A DNA stretch of 64,000 bases from Cyanobacteria bacterium SBLK (GCA_017746715.1 JAGHZQ010000047.1:62001-126000), one strand, 5' to 3'. Counted from the first letter of the stretch, positions 8,949-18,009 are shown. Notes: a model not told the origin generated them from the sequence alone. Program-made: numbers and translations.

Positions 8949-9911
8949 ATGCGAATACTAGCCCTCGTCCCCGGTGGAATTGGCGATCAGATTCTCTTCT
9001 TCCCAACCCTAGCCACCCTCAAACAGCAATATCCCAAGGCATTAATCGATGTTTTGGTGGAGCCGCGATCGAAGGGGGCCTACCGCGTTTGCCCTTCGGT
9101 GAATGAAGTCCTCGCTTTCGACTACAAAGATCGCAACGGTTTGGCCGATTATCTCAATCTCTTGGGAGTCCTGCGCGATCGCGAATACGAAGTCGCGATC
9201 GCCCTCGGGCAACAGTGGGCAGTCGGGTTACTCCTCTGGCTCGAAGGTATTCCCGATCGCATCGGTTACGAAATGAAAAAGGGATGTTTTTTCACCCAAA
9301 ACATTCCTCTCAAACAAGAGCAATATGCTGCCGATATGTATCACGATCTCCTCGGAGGTTTAAACATTAGTGCAGCTACACCCCCCGTGAGCGTTGCCGT
9401 CCCCAAAGGAGATATCGACTGGGCAGAAGTCGAACAAGAGAATCTCGACGTGAAAGAAAGCGGTTATATCCTCCTTCACGGCGGTTCGAGCCAATTGGCG
9501 ATCGCGAAAGGAATCGATAAAATTTACCCCGTGAAAAGCTGGCTGCAAATTGTCGAAAATATTCGTCAAAAACAGCCCGATTTACCGATTGTTTTGCTCA
9601 AAGGACCCGAAGATGACAAATTTATCGAGGAAATGCTCGAAGGCGATCGCGGCTTAAAAACCGTATCGCCGCCGGATATTGGCAAACTCGCCGCCTTGAT
9701 TGCCGGGGCGAATTTAATGCTCTGTACCGATAGCGCTCCCATGCACTTGTCCATCGCCGTAGGAACTTATACAATTGCCCTATTTGGACCCACCGATGGG
9801 AAAAAACTCCTTCCCCCTGGCGGTGACAAATGCGTCGCCATCCAGTCGCCCTCCAAGGCGATCGCGGATATAGCCCCCGTAACGGTTATCGAGCAAATTT
9901 GGCGTGAGTAG
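8949..9911 (+). CDS. Family 9 glycosyltransferase (heptosyltransferase-like)
   Basis: The 320-residue protein matches the ADP-heptose:LPS heptosyltransferase family (GT9, GT-B fold). The N-terminal domain begins LALVPGGIGDQILFFPTL. The C-terminal donor-binding domain has YILLHGGSSQ near 175 and the hallmark CTDSAPMHLSIAVGTYTIAL followed by FGPTD near 260-285. It probably adds a heptose or related sugar to a surface glycolipid or glycan at the inner face of the membrane. Its stop codon lies within the start of the following phosphatase gene (8-bp overlap), so the two are translationally coupled. That partner makes a heptose substrate plausible; the sugar itself is inferred. Confidence 0.87.
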   Translation: MRILALVPGGIGDQILFFPTLATLKQQYPKALIDVLVEPRSKGAYRVCPSVNEVLAFDYKDRNGLADYLNLLGVLRDREYEVAIALGQQWAVGLLLWLEGIPDRIGYEMKKGCFFTQNIPLKQEQYAADMYHDLLGGLNISAATPPVSVAVPKGDIDWAEVEQENLDVKESGYILLHGGSSQLAIAKGIDKIYPVKSWLQIVENIRQKQPDLPIVLLKGPEDDKFIEEMLEGDRGLKTVSPPDIGKLAALIAGANLMLCTDSAPMHLSIAVGTYTIALFGPTDGKKLLPPGGDKCVAIQSPSKAIADIAPVTVIEQIWRE

Positions 9912-10482
9912 AGCAGCAGTATTTTTAGATCGAGATGGAGTCCTCAACAAGGAGGTGGGTTACATCCACAATGTTGAGGACTTGGTACTCATTGAGGGGG
10001 TCGCCAAAGCCGTGCGCCGCCTCAATGATGCGGGTTTATTTTGCTGTTTGATTTCCAATCAGGCCGGACCCGCACGAGGATATTATTCTGTTTCTCACGT
10101 CGAGGCACTCCACCATCGCCTCGAGTCTCTTTTACATGAAGAAGCCGGAGCAAAGTTAGACGCGCTTTACTACTGTCCTTATCTTGCCCCTCCCGCAGGT
10201 GGAGTCAATCCCGAATACGCTCGCTGGAGTACGTGGCGCAAACCCAACACGGGAATGTTAGTGGCGGCGGCATGGGAATGGGATCTCGATATTCGGCGCA
10301 GTGTCATGGTGGGAGACAAGGCAACTGATGTGGATTTAGCCAGAAATGCTGGAGCCAAGGGAATTTTAGTGCAAACGGGTTATGGCAAAAGCGTCATCGG
10401 CGGTAGCTATCAACATCATGCTACTCCCGATTTTATTGCCGCCGATTTGGTGGAGGCTGTCGATTGGATTTTGCGAGGGTAA
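9904..10482 (+). CDS. HAD-IIIA phosphatase, GmhB-like
   Basis: This 192-residue HAD hydrolase starts at a GTG inside the end of the GT9 gene. Motif I is VFLDRDGVLN (nucleophile and acid/base Asp, residues 8-17), motif II is in CLISNQAG, motif III is the Lys of WRKPNTGM and motif IV is MVGDKATDVDLA. Family members (D-glycero-D-manno-heptose-1,7-bisphosphate 7-phosphatase and relatives) remove a phosphate on the way to ADP-heptose. GmhB normally carries zinc ligands, Cys and His after strand 3 and a CxC before RKP. Here only the first Cys (YYCPY) remains and the second pair is replaced by WSTWRKP, so zinc binding looks lost. Pairing with GT9 supports a sugar-phosphate role; the exact substrate is uncertain. 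Confidence 0.82.
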   Translation: MSRAAVFLDRDGVLNKEVGYIHNVEDLVLIEGVAKAVRRLNDAGLFCCLISNQAGPARGYYSVSHVEALHHRLESLLHEEAGAKLDALYYCPYLAPPAGGVNPEYARWSTWRKPNTGMLVAAAWEWDLDIRRSVMVGDKATDVDLARNAGAKGILVQTGYGKSVIGGSYQHHATPDFIAADLVEAVDWILRG

Positions 10483-10498
10483 TGCTGGGCTGCTCGAC

Positions 10499-10759
10499 TT
10501 ACTCAATTGATTGTAGGAGCGACCCCCAAAGTCGATAACCTTCAGTATTTAAGTGCAATCCATCAAATGTTAGGTTCGATCGCAGCTTATTATTCTCTCC
10601 AACAAAAGAATCATACAAATTTAAGTAGCTTAAATTATTTTGGTTGCTGACTTCTGCTGCAACCATTCGCAACTCAAAACAGAAAAAATTCTCGCTAAAA
10701 AAAGGGATGTTTCGAGAACTTCCCTTTTGCCAATTTAAGTGATTATTGATTTTTTCGAG
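10499..10759 (-). pseudogene. C-terminal fragment of an SGNH/GDSL hydrolase
   Basis: The minus strand holds 86 open codons with no upstream start; a TGA closes the frame at 10760-10762. The translation ends with TFDGLHLNTEGYRLWGSLLQ, the block V motif of SGNH hydrolases containing the catalytic Asp-x-x-His. Preceding it is NLSYLNLYDSFVGENN, typical of the strand before that block. The Ser-, Gly- and Asn-containing blocks I to III are absent, so this is the tail of a lost esterase or lipase gene rather than a working enzyme. The only internal ATG (10666) would give a 55-residue peptide. Confidence 0.7.
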
Positions 10760-10824
10760 TCAAATTACAAATCGCAATGCTAAAACCTAAATATAGAAAG
10801 GGTTTCTCAATTGCGAATCGCGAT

Positions 10825-11169
10825 TTACCACTTTTCGGATTGTTCTAAAACGTAAGTGGCGACATCTTCGATTTGATCGGGTTTCAAACGAGCTTTAAAG
10901 GAAGGCATTGCTCCTTTACCATTGGTAACTTGAGTAATAATAGCTTGGAGGTTATCCTCGGCAAATCCCGCGAGATATTTTTCTAAAGCAGCCTTTTGGA
11001 GGGTTTTTTGTGCCATGACGATGTTTTTACCGCCCAAGTGACAAGAATTACAATTGGCAGTAAAAACCGTGGCTCCTTTAGCAGCATCTCCGGCAAAAGC
11101 GGGCTGGGCGACAAAGAAGGCCGTTGCGACCAAAACCAAACACAATACAGTTGACAAGAATTTTTTCAC
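10825..11169 (-). CDS. petJ: Cytochrome c6 (cytochrome c553)
   Basis: This soluble lumenal haem protein carries electrons from cytochrome b6f to photosystem I and to cytochrome oxidase, in place of plastocyanin. From the GTG at 11169 the product is 114 residues. I chose that start because a GGAG sequence lies just upstream and a standard signal peptide follows ([19 protein letters not shown], ending QPAFA). The mature protein begins [14 protein letters not shown]. The haem motif is CNSCH, and the axial Met is in GKGAMPSF. The longer frame to 11262 is unlikely. It has its own transcription unit, divergent from the ABC ATPase gene. Confidence 0.94.
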   Translation of the reverse strand: MKKFLSTVLCLVLVATAFFVAQPAFAGDAAKGATVFTANCNSCHLGGKNIVMAQKTLQKAALEKYLAGFAEDNLQAIITQVTNGKGAMPSFKARLKPDQIEDVATYVLEQSEKW

Positions 11170-11327
11170 GGTGAATCTCCTCTGGATGTTCGTGCAGTAA
11201 GCTGCCTCAAGATCGTCGAAAATCTTAAGTTCCTTGTCAAAAGACAGCCTGTAAAACTTCAATATTGTTCGCGAACGCGTTTAAAATACAGAATGTGAAT
11301 CCTAAAGATAATCGCATCTGCATCGTT

Positions 11328-12368
11328 ATGGAATCAGTCCCCGATCGCCCCCTAACCGAGCAAGAGCCAGAAGAAAATAAAAGCGATTTGCATTCCGAGG
11401 CGCAAGGCGATCGCCCTCCCGTCGTACAAGTCTGGGAACTCGGGAAAACGTACCGGACGGGCTTTTGGTTCGATCGCGTTATCGAATCCCTCAAAAGTAT
11501 TACCCTGACGGTATACGAAGGAGAAACCTTTGGCTTGCTCGGTCTCAACGGTGCGGGCAAAACCACCTTCTTGAAAATCTTACTGGGATTAGTCCGCCGA
11601 ACTTCGGGACGGGCAACCCTTTTAGGGAAGCCCATCGGCGATCGCGCCACCCGAGCGCGCATTGGCTATTTACCCGAAAATCCCTATTTTTACGACTATC
11701 TGACAGCCTGGGAATTCTTGCAACACGCAGCGGATTTATTTGGCATTGCCAAGAACGTACAAAAAAAACGCATTCCCGAGTTATTGGATTGGGTAGAATT
11801 AGACTCCTATGCAGCGAAAAAGAAGCCCATGCGCCAATATTCTAAGGGAATGCTGCAACGTACGGGCATGGCTCAAGCTCTGATTAATAATCCCGATATT
11901 CTCTTTCTCGACGAACCCATGTCCGGCCTCGATCCCATCGGACGCTATCGCGTGCGCGAAATTATTCTCTCTTTAAAAAACCACGGCAAAACTATCTTTT
12001 TTAATTCCCATATTTTGGCAGACGTAGAGCAAATTTGCGATCGCATTGCCATTCTCGATCGCGGGGAATTACGCTGCACCGGAACCCTCGACGAACTTTT
12101 GGGAACGGGCGATCGCTATCGCATCGAAGGAAAAGGCGGCAGTACTCAAGACCTCGACCAATATCTAAAAAACTTAGAATTCGGACAATCGGGATGGTGT
12201 GGGGAACTCGAAGGCGACCCTCGAGAATTCCTCGGTCGGTTAAAAGCGATCGATGCCAGCATAACTCGTATGGATTTGACGCGTCCCTCTTTGGAAGAGT
12301 TTTTCTTGCAAACCTTGAAAAAACCGTCACCCGTCACCCGTCACCCGTCATCAAGAGACAGCGAATGA
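11328..12368 (+). CDS. ABC transporter ATP-binding protein
   Basis: The 346-residue protein is an ABC-type ATPase of the multidrug/lipid exporter kind (CcmA/DrrA-like). It has Walker A GLNGAGKTT, the Q-loop region, signature YSKGMLQRTGMAQAL, Walker B ILFLDEPMSGLDP and the H-loop FFNSHIL. About 100 residues follow the nucleotide-binding domain, as in this subfamily. It starts at the ATG at 11328; upstream codons are open but lack coding character. No permease gene adjoins it in the window, so the cargo is unknown. Its last codons contain the CCGTCAC heptamer repeat and overlap the rimM start by four bases (ATGA), so rimM is probably translated from the same mRNA. Confidence 0.88.
   Translation: MESVPDRPLTEQEPEENKSDLHSEAQGDRPPVVQVWELGKTYRTGFWFDRVIESLKSITLTVYEGETFGLLGLNGAGKTTFLKILLGLVRRTSGRATLLGKPIGDRATRARIGYLPENPYFYDYLTAWEFLQHAADLFGIAKNVQKKRIPELLDWVELDSYAAKKKPMRQYSKGMLQRTGMAQALINNPDILFLDEPMSGLDPIGRYRVREIILSLKNHGKTIFFNSHILADVEQICDRIAILDRGELRCTGTLDELLGTGDRYRIEGKGGSTQDLDQYLKNLEFGQSGWCGELEGDPREFLGRLKAIDASITRMDLTRPSLEEFFLQTLKKPSPVTRHPSSRDSE
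12324..12350 (+). repeat. CCGTCAC heptamer repeat before rimM
   Basis: Almost four perfect copies of CCGTCAC run in phase at 12324-12350, ending 14 bases before the rimM ATG and inside the last codons of the ABC ATPase gene. Confidence 0.8.
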
Positions 12369-12964
12369 AATTATTAGCAGTGGGAAAAATTGTATCCCCG
12401 CAGGGTTTAAACGGGGAATTGCGCGTTTATCCCGACTCGGATTTTCCGGAGCGATTCTTGCAACCGGGAACGCGATGGTTGCAATTGCCCCATGCTTCTT
12501 CTCCTCAACAAGTCGAACTATTGTCCGGGCGATTGCTACCGGGAAAAAAACTTTATGTCATCCAATTAGCCGAGATTGAAGATCGCAGCCAAGCAGAAGC
12601 CTTACGAGGCGCAATCTTTCTCGTCGATGCCGAAGATCGTCCCCCTTTAGAAGCCGATGAATATCACGTTTCCGATCTGTTGGGATTAGAGGTCATCGTT
12701 CAATCGACCGGAGAAGCGATCGGAACAGTGACGGACGTTTATTCGGCAGGGAACGACCTCCTAGAAGTTACCCTAAAGGCGAATCCCATACCCCCTGCGG
12801 TAGAAAAATCCCCCCCAAGGCAGAAAAAGCGATCGCGATCGGCTTCTCCAACAGTTTTAATTCCCTTCGTTCCCGAGATTGTTCCCGTCGTCGATCTCGA
12901 AGGAAAGCGGGTGGAAATCCTCCCACCCCCCGGTTTGCTGGAAGTTAACCTCGCGAACCCATGA
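12365..12964 (+). CDS. rimM: Ribosome maturation factor RimM
   Basis: RimM binds ribosomal protein uS19 and assists assembly of the 30S head. The 199-residue product begins MKLLAVGKIVSPQGLNGELR, the family's opening. The N-terminal barrel covers about 1-90, and the PRC-barrel domain follows with EYHVSDLLGLEVIV and FVPEIVPVVDLEGKRVEILPPPGLLE. The conserved link DLLEVTL is followed by a basic insert (VEKSPPRQKKRSRSASP, about residues 143-160) that is longer than usual and is partly encoded by overlapping GCGATCGC-type repeats. It overlaps the ABC gene by four bases and is followed within 70 bp by def. Confidence 0.92.
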   Translation: MKLLAVGKIVSPQGLNGELRVYPDSDFPERFLQPGTRWLQLPHASSPQQVELLSGRLLPGKKLYVIQLAEIEDRSQAEALRGAIFLVDAEDRPPLEADEYHVSDLLGLEVIVQSTGEAIGTVTDVYSAGNDLLEVTLKANPIPPAVEKSPPRQKKRSRSASPTVLIPFVPEIVPVVDLEGKRVEILPPPGLLEVNLANP

Positions 12965-12997
12965 AGAACTGTTAAGATGAAGAATCAAACAAACTTA

Positions 12998-13023
12998 TTT
13001 TGAATTTTGAATTTTGAATTTTT
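12998..13023 (+). repeat. TTTTGAA heptamer repeat before def
   Basis: Three perfect copies of TTTTGAA plus a partial fourth occupy 12998-13023, ending eight bases before the def ATG at 13032. Confidence 0.8.
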
Positions 13024-13031
13024 AATTGCTT

Positions 13032-13598
13032 ATGTCCTCTGCTGTTGCCGTTGAAAAGAAAAAGTTAAAAAATCCCCCCCTCGAGATCCATCATCTCGGC
13101 GATCGCGTTCTGCGACAACCCGCCAAGCGCATTGCCAAAATCGACGATAGCGTACGCCAACTGGCTCGGGAAATGTTACAAACCATGTATAGCTCTGATG
13201 GTATTGGTTTGGCTGCCCCGCAAATCGCCGTCAACAAGCAATTGATCGTGATCGACTGCGAACCCGATAACCCGACGAACGAACCCTTAGTCTTAATCAA
13301 TCCCAAAATTGTTGCTGCCAGTAAAGCATTATGCGGTGCGGAGGAAGGCTGCTTGAGCATCCCCGGAGTTTATTTGGATGTTATCCGTCCCGAGGGGATC
13401 GAGGTGACCTTTAAAGATGAAAATGGCAGACCCCAAAAAATTAAAGCCAATGGACTCCTCGCTCGCGTCATCCAACACGAAATGGATCACTTAACAGGAG
13501 TTCTTTTTGTCGATCGCGTCGAAAATAACTTAATCTTGGCAGAAGAACTGAAAAAAAATCATTTCTCGGTGAATGCCGTCCAGCCTGTAAAGCATTAA
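13032..13598 (+). CDS. def: Peptide deformylase
   Basis: This metalloenzyme removes the formyl group from the initiator methionine of new proteins. All three family motifs are present in 188 residues: GIGLAAPQ (near 56), EEGCLSIPG with the metal-binding Cys, and QHEMDHLTG with the two metal-binding His and the catalytic Glu. The ATG at 13032 is preferred over the in-frame TTG six bases upstream. It follows rimM on the same strand, so a translation-related cluster rimM-def is likely. Confidence 0.95.
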   Translation: MSSAVAVEKKKLKNPPLEIHHLGDRVLRQPAKRIAKIDDSVRQLAREMLQTMYSSDGIGLAAPQIAVNKQLIVIDCEPDNPTNEPLVLINPKIVAASKALCGAEEGCLSIPGVYLDVIRPEGIEVTFKDENGRPQKIKANGLLARVIQHEMDHLTGVLFVDRVENNLILAEELKKNHFSVNAVQPVKH

Positions 13599-13679
13599 TC
13601 GCAAGCAGCAGTAATCCGCCCCTAACCCCTCTCAAGAAGGGAAGATCGAAAAGGGATATCGAAAGGGAACGCCTTCTTT

Positions 13680-13720
13680 CCCCCCTTACCAAGGCTTGCC
13701 CCTAGCTGGTCGAAGGGGGG
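13680..13720 (+). terminator. G/C-rich hairpin downstream of def
   Basis: CCCCCCTT (13680-13687) pairs perfectly with AAGGGGGG (13713-13720) around a 25-base loop. It lies 82 bp past the def stop. There is no T tract, so it may be a dispersed intergenic repeat rather than a true terminator. Confidence 0.4.
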
Positions 13721-13736
13721 AGTTAGGGGAGACCTA

Positions 13737-13764
13737 ACCAACAACCAACAACCAATAACTAATA
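13737..13764 (+). repeat. ACCAACA/ACCAATA heptamer repeat
   Basis: Four degenerate heptamers (ACCAACA twice, ACCAATA, ACTAATA) end four bases before the ATG at 13769. It is the same family as the repeats at 7057 and 43067. Confidence 0.75.
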
Positions 13765-13768
13765 ACCC

Positions 13769-13975
13769 ATGGAAATGACACCAAAAAGCGGAATTTTGCT
13801 CGCGGCTTGCTGTATCTGCGCGATCGCGGCAGTCGGTTCAATTTTTGAACTCTCTTACGGACATCCCACCTACGGTACGACGATCACTTCCATCATTCTC
13901 GCCGCCAGCATTCCCCTAACGGGCGTATTGTTTTGGGCTGCCGTCCGCGATACAAAAGCCAATCAATCTCGTTAA
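13769..13975 (+). CDS. Small two-helix membrane protein of unknown function
   Basis: The 68-residue product has two hydrophobic segments, at about 8-27 (ILLAACCICAIAAVGSIFEL) and 37-60, joined by SYGHPTYGTT, and a short polar tail. I do not recognise a family. A heptamer repeat directly precedes the ATG. It is a plausible gene because the hydrophobic pattern is clean and the frame is preserved, but conservation cannot be judged from sequence alone. Confidence 0.6.
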   Translation: MEMTPKSGILLAACCICAIAAVGSIFELSYGHPTYGTTITSIILAASIPLTGVLFWAAVRDTKANQSR

Positions 13976-14361
13976 TTTTCATCCCTCTCTCATTTTAACT
14001 AAAGGCGATCGCCAATTATTTTTTAGGCACAAATACATTTTGTGCTATTTTTTTGTTTTCTTATAAACGACTATACAAAATCGAGCGATCGTCCGATCTC
14101 AAAAATCAACAGGACTTATAAAGATCGTGCTTTTTGTTATGAATATTCAGATTGTAAAACTATATTAATTGTTCACTCAGTCCCTGCGATCGATTAACTC
14201 CCTCAATAAAACAACAGGTTTATTGCTTAAAAAACTTGTTGTAGATAGTCTGAGCAAAATTAGGTAAAACTAAAGATATAGATATTTCTATATATTTAAA
14301 CATTTCCGATTGAATTGTTCTAATAATAAACGTCACGATTAACAATCGCTAAAAATCAATC
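13976..14361. other. Intergenic region upstream of the CBS-PAS kinase
   Basis: This A/T-rich spacer of 386 bp contains scattered GCGATCGC-like octamers. I see no ORF, hairpin or RNA gene. It must hold the promoter of the kinase at 14362. Confidence 0.5.
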
Positions 14362-17300
14362 ATGTCAGACCGCATTATCGAGGCGATCGAGCGAGCAATC
14401 GATCGCTCTCCCCCCATTGTTTCTCCCGATATTTTATTGTTCGAGGCGATCGAACCGTGGTTGCAACCCGATAAAGCAATCCTAACCGACAATTATCTGT
14501 TCGTAACCGAATCGGGAACCGAGCGATCGCAACTTCTTGGATTGCTGACAGAACGAGAAGCAATTGCATTCATGGCCGATCGCGATGACTGGCGGAAGCG
14601 TCCCGTGAAAGAAGCCATGAGCAGCGCGATCGCCTATCAAACCTCAGAAATTATCGATCTGCCTCAACTCCTTGCTTTTTTTCGCCAGTATTCTCTCCCT
14701 GCCGTGCCTTTGATCGATACGGGCGGTGCGATTGTCGGGGCGATTTCTCGTCAGAAGCTCTGGCAATTCATGGAAACCCATCTTCTCGCTCGCGGCGATC
14801 GCGAAATTGAATTACAGCAAGCAGAGGCCGCCCTCAAAGCCAGCGAATTTCGTTATTGGGAAATATTAGAGGCACAAACGGAATTGATCTGCCGTTTTTT
14901 ACCCGATAGTACCCTAACCTTCGTCAATGAAGCCTACTGCCGTTATTTTCATTGTTCCAAGCAAGAATTGATCGGACAGAAGTTTCTCACTTTGATGCCA
15001 GAAGCCGATCGCGCTAGAGTGCAACAAATCTTGCAAAAGCTGACCCCGGAAAATCCCGTCATAACTGAGGAATATCAAGCCTTTCGCCCCGATGGGACTC
15101 TGGCGTGGCAGCAGTGGACCGATCGCGCTATTTTCGATCGCGAGAATAATTTACTCGAATATCAAGCCGTCGGCCGGGACATCAACGATCGCGTTAGAGC
15201 GGAAAAAGCCCTGCGACGCGGTGAAGAACAATTGCGCCAGTTAAACGAAACCTTAGAGGCGAAAGTCCGCGATCGCACTCTCTCCCTGCAAAATAGCGAG
15301 GCTCGCTTTCGTTCTCTCTTCGAGCAAGCCGCGATCGGCATCACCCTCACAGAACTTACAGGAGAACATATTGCCGCCAATCAAAAATTTTGCGATCTGC
15401 TCGGTTATTCGACCTCAGAAATTTTGCAATTGACATGGCAGCAGATTACTCATCCCGAGGACGTGCCGCATCAGCGAGAATGCGATCGCCAAATACTGGC
15501 AGGAGAAACCCAGAATTATTCCCTCGAAAAACGTTACCTGCACCGGGAAGGAAAAGAACTTTGGGTCAATTTAACCCATTCCGTGGTTTGCGATCGTAGC
15601 GGCATTCCCAAATACAACTTAAATATTGTCGAAGATATTCGCGATCGCAAGGAAGCATGGCAGGCATTGGAAGAAAATCGCCTGCGTCAAGACCTACACA
15701 ATCGCATTCTTGCCTATATCAATAGAGGAATGCCAGTACACAAGACCCTTTCTTATGCGATCGAAGAAATCGGCAAGGCATTTCCGCATTTACGAGTCAT
15801 TTATGCCGCTCTTGATAGTGAAGAATGCTGTCAAATTTTACATCAATACGTGCCGCCTTCCCTTGCTCCCATCGAACAATTGGTAGAGCTCTGTCCTTAT
15901 GTTGCTCAACTCAAAGCCAAAGAAAACCTTTTGATTGAAGATGTGACGCAAGAAGAGCCATTGCAAGAGACCATCGAGCGCTCGATTGCCACAGAGACAA
16001 GAGCCTTATTGTACGTTCCCGTACAATATTCAGAACAGTCGATCGGCACCCTTGGTTTGCATTCTTCTCGCCCTCACTCGTGGACGCAACAGGAAATTGC
16101 CCTATTAACAGAAGTGAGAGATTATTTAACCGTTGCCATTCAAGAAAGAAACGCCCGCACGGAACTCAAACAGCAAAAAGAATTTTTACAAGCGATTTTT
16201 GATAGCATTCCCGTGATGTTGCTTCTCTTCGATCGCCACGGCAAGCAACAATGGGCCAACCGATTTTGGGAAAACATTACGGGTTGGGAGCGAGAATGGC
16301 GCGATCGCGACATTCTCGCAGCTTGTTATCGAGATCCCGAACTCTGTCGGCAATTTCGCGCTCTCATTCAAGAGGCAACCCTGAAATGGCAGGACTTCAG
16401 AATGCAGGTGCGAGAAGGGATGAATCTCGATACAACTTGGGCAAGCGTTTGCCTGTCCGATGGAACGACCCTCGCCATCGGACAGGATATCAGCGATCGC
16501 AAGCGAGCGGAGGCCGAAGTTCAGGCCGTGCGAGAACGCTTTGAATATCTGATTTCTTCGAGTCCGGCAATTATTTATAGCTGTCGGATCGACGAGAGCT
16601 TCTCGGCCACCTTCATCAGCGAAAATGTGACCGAAATCTTAGGCTACTCATCCCGAGATTGGTTAACAGATGCCAATTTTTGGACCGATCGCCTCCATCC
16701 GGAAGATGTCTCGCGGATTTTGCTCGAAATCGAACAATTGTTTAAATCGGGCCATCGGACTTATCAATATCGCTTTTTACATCGAGATGGGACTTATCGC
16801 TGGTTGCGAGATTCAGTGAAATTGGTTCGCGATGAGGAGGGAAATCCCGTTGAATGTATCGGTTCGGTCATCGAAATCGGCGATCGCAAGCAAGCCGAGG
16901 AGGAACTCCGCAAAAGCGAAGAACGCTATCGGGCGATCGTGCAAGATCAAACAGAATTGATCTGTCGCTATCGCATTGACGGTACCTTGCTTTTTGTCAA
17001 TGATGCCTATTGCCGTTATTTTAATTGCGATCGGCAAAACTTAATGAATAGTCAATGGTTGCCCGATATTCTTCCAGAAGATTTAGAAAAACTCAACCGA
17101 CAATACACTCTGCTGCGTCCGGAGAATCCCGTGTATACCTGCGAAATTCGAACCTTTTTACCGGACGGGACTTTGGGAGTACAACAGTGGGTCGATCGCG
17201 GATTTTTTAACGATAGTGGAGAGTTGATTGAAATTCAAGCGGTGGGGCGAGATATTAGCAATCTCAAACAGGCTGAAAATGATATTCGTAAGGCTTTAGA

Positions 17301-18009
17301 AAAAGAAAGAGAATTAAGCGAACTCAAATCGAATTTTATTTCCATTGCCTCTCACGAGTTTCGCACGCCTTTAACGGTGATTATGGCTTCCGCTAAATTG
17401 CAAAAACATTATAGTGATAGACTAACGGAAGAACAAAAACAACAGCAGCTCGATCGCCTATTGCGGGCAAGCGATCGGATTTTACAACTTCTCAACGATA
17501 TCTTAATTCTCGGTCGGGCAGAAGCTGGAAAAATTGATTTTTTGCCAGCCCCTCTCAACCTAAAAACATTTTGCCGGCAATTACTCGCAGAAATTCAAGC
17601 CATTGATGAAAATCAACATCAGATTGTTTTGTACGAACAGCAAGATATCGATCGAGAACTGATTGCTGATGAAAACTTATTGCGCTATATCTTAACGAAT
17701 TTACTTTCTAATTCGGTCAAATATTCCCCTCGAGATACGCCAGTGATATTAAATGTTATGGCAAGCGATCGCGAAGCAATCTTCCGGGTTGAAGATCGAG
17801 GGATTGGCATTCCAGCCGAAGATATTCCTCATTTATTTGAATCGTTTCATCGCGCTAAAAATGTCGGAGAAATTAAAGGGACGGGATTGGGTTTGGCAAT
17901 TGTTAAAAAAGCCATCGATATTTATGGTGGCGCGATCGCCATAAAAAGTGTCGTGAATTCAGGTACGACCTTTACCGTCACGTTGCCCGTGCCAAAAATT
18001 GAAAATTGA
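14362..18009 (+). CDS. CBS-PAS-PAS-GAF-PAS3 sensor histidine kinase
   Basis: The product is 1215 residues with no membrane segment, so it is a cytoplasmic sensor. Domains in order: a CBS pair at about 15-135 (LGLLTEREAIAFM, GAIVGAISRQKLW); PAS at about 160-280; PAS at about 315-435; GAF at about 445-600; PAS domains at about 610-720, 725-850 and 855-975; HisKA with phospho-accepting His998 in SIASHEFRTPL; and HATPase_c with the N box (YILTNLLSNSVKYS), G1 (DRGIGIPAED) and G2 ([13 protein letters not shown]). The first and fifth PAS domains resemble each other closely (AQTELICRF, VNEAYCRYF against DQTELICRY, VNDAYCRYF), so one is probably a copy of the other. The CBS pair suggests adenine-nucleotide sensing. 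There is no adjacent response regulator; the partner is unknown. Confidence 0.9.
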   Translation: MSDRIIEAIERAIDRSPPIVSPDILLFEAIEPWLQPDKAILTDNYLFVTESGTERSQLLGLLTEREAIAFMADRDDWRKRPVKEAMSSAIAYQTSEIIDLPQLLAFFRQYSLPAVPLIDTGGAIVGAISRQKLWQFMETHLLARGDREIELQQAEAALKASEFRYWEILEAQTELICRFLPDSTLTFVNEAYCRYFHCSKQELIGQKFLTLMPEADRARVQQILQKLTPENPVITEEYQAFRPDGTLAWQQWTDRAIFDRENNLLEYQAVGRDINDRVRAEKALRRGEEQLRQLNETLEAKVRDRTLSLQNSEARFRSLFEQAAIGITLTELTGEHIAANQKFCDLLGYSTSEILQLTWQQITHPEDVPHQRECDRQILAGETQNYSLEKRYLHREGKELWVNLTHSVVCDRSGIPKYNLNIVEDIRDRKEAWQALEENRLRQDLHNRILAYINRGMPVHKTLSYAIEEIGKAFPHLRVIYAALDSEECCQILHQYVPPSLAPIEQLVELCPYVAQLKAKENLLIEDVTQEEPLQETIERSIATETRALLYVPVQYSEQSIGTLGLHSSRPHSWTQQEIALLTEVRDYLTVAIQERNARTELKQQKEFLQAIFDSIPVMLLLFDRHGKQQWANRFWENITGWEREWRDRDILAACYRDPELCRQFRALIQEATLKWQDFRMQVREGMNLDTTWASVCLSDGTTLAIGQDISDRKRAEAEVQAVRERFEYLISSSPAIIYSCRIDESFSATFISENVTEILGYSSRDWLTDANFWTDRLHPEDVSRILLEIEQLFKSGHRTYQYRFLHRDGTYRWLRDSVKLVRDEEGNPVECIGSVIEIGDRKQAEEELRKSEERYRAIVQDQTELICRYRIDGTLLFVNDAYCRYFNCDRQNLMNSQWLPDILPEDLEKLNRQYTLLRPENPVYTCEIRTFLPDGTLGVQQWVDRGFFNDSGELIEIQAVGRDISNLKQAENDIRKALEKERELSELKSNFISIASHEFRTPLTVIMASAKLQKHYSDRLTEEQKQQQLDRLLRASDRILQLLNDILILGRAEAGKIDFLPAPLNLKTFCRQLLAEIQAIDENQHQIVLYEQQDIDRELIADENLLRYILTNLLSNSVKYSPRDTPVILNVMASDREAIFRVEDRGIGIPAEDIPHLFESFHRAKNVGEIKGTGLGLAIVKKAIDIYGGAIAIKSVVNSGTTFTVTLPVPKIEN

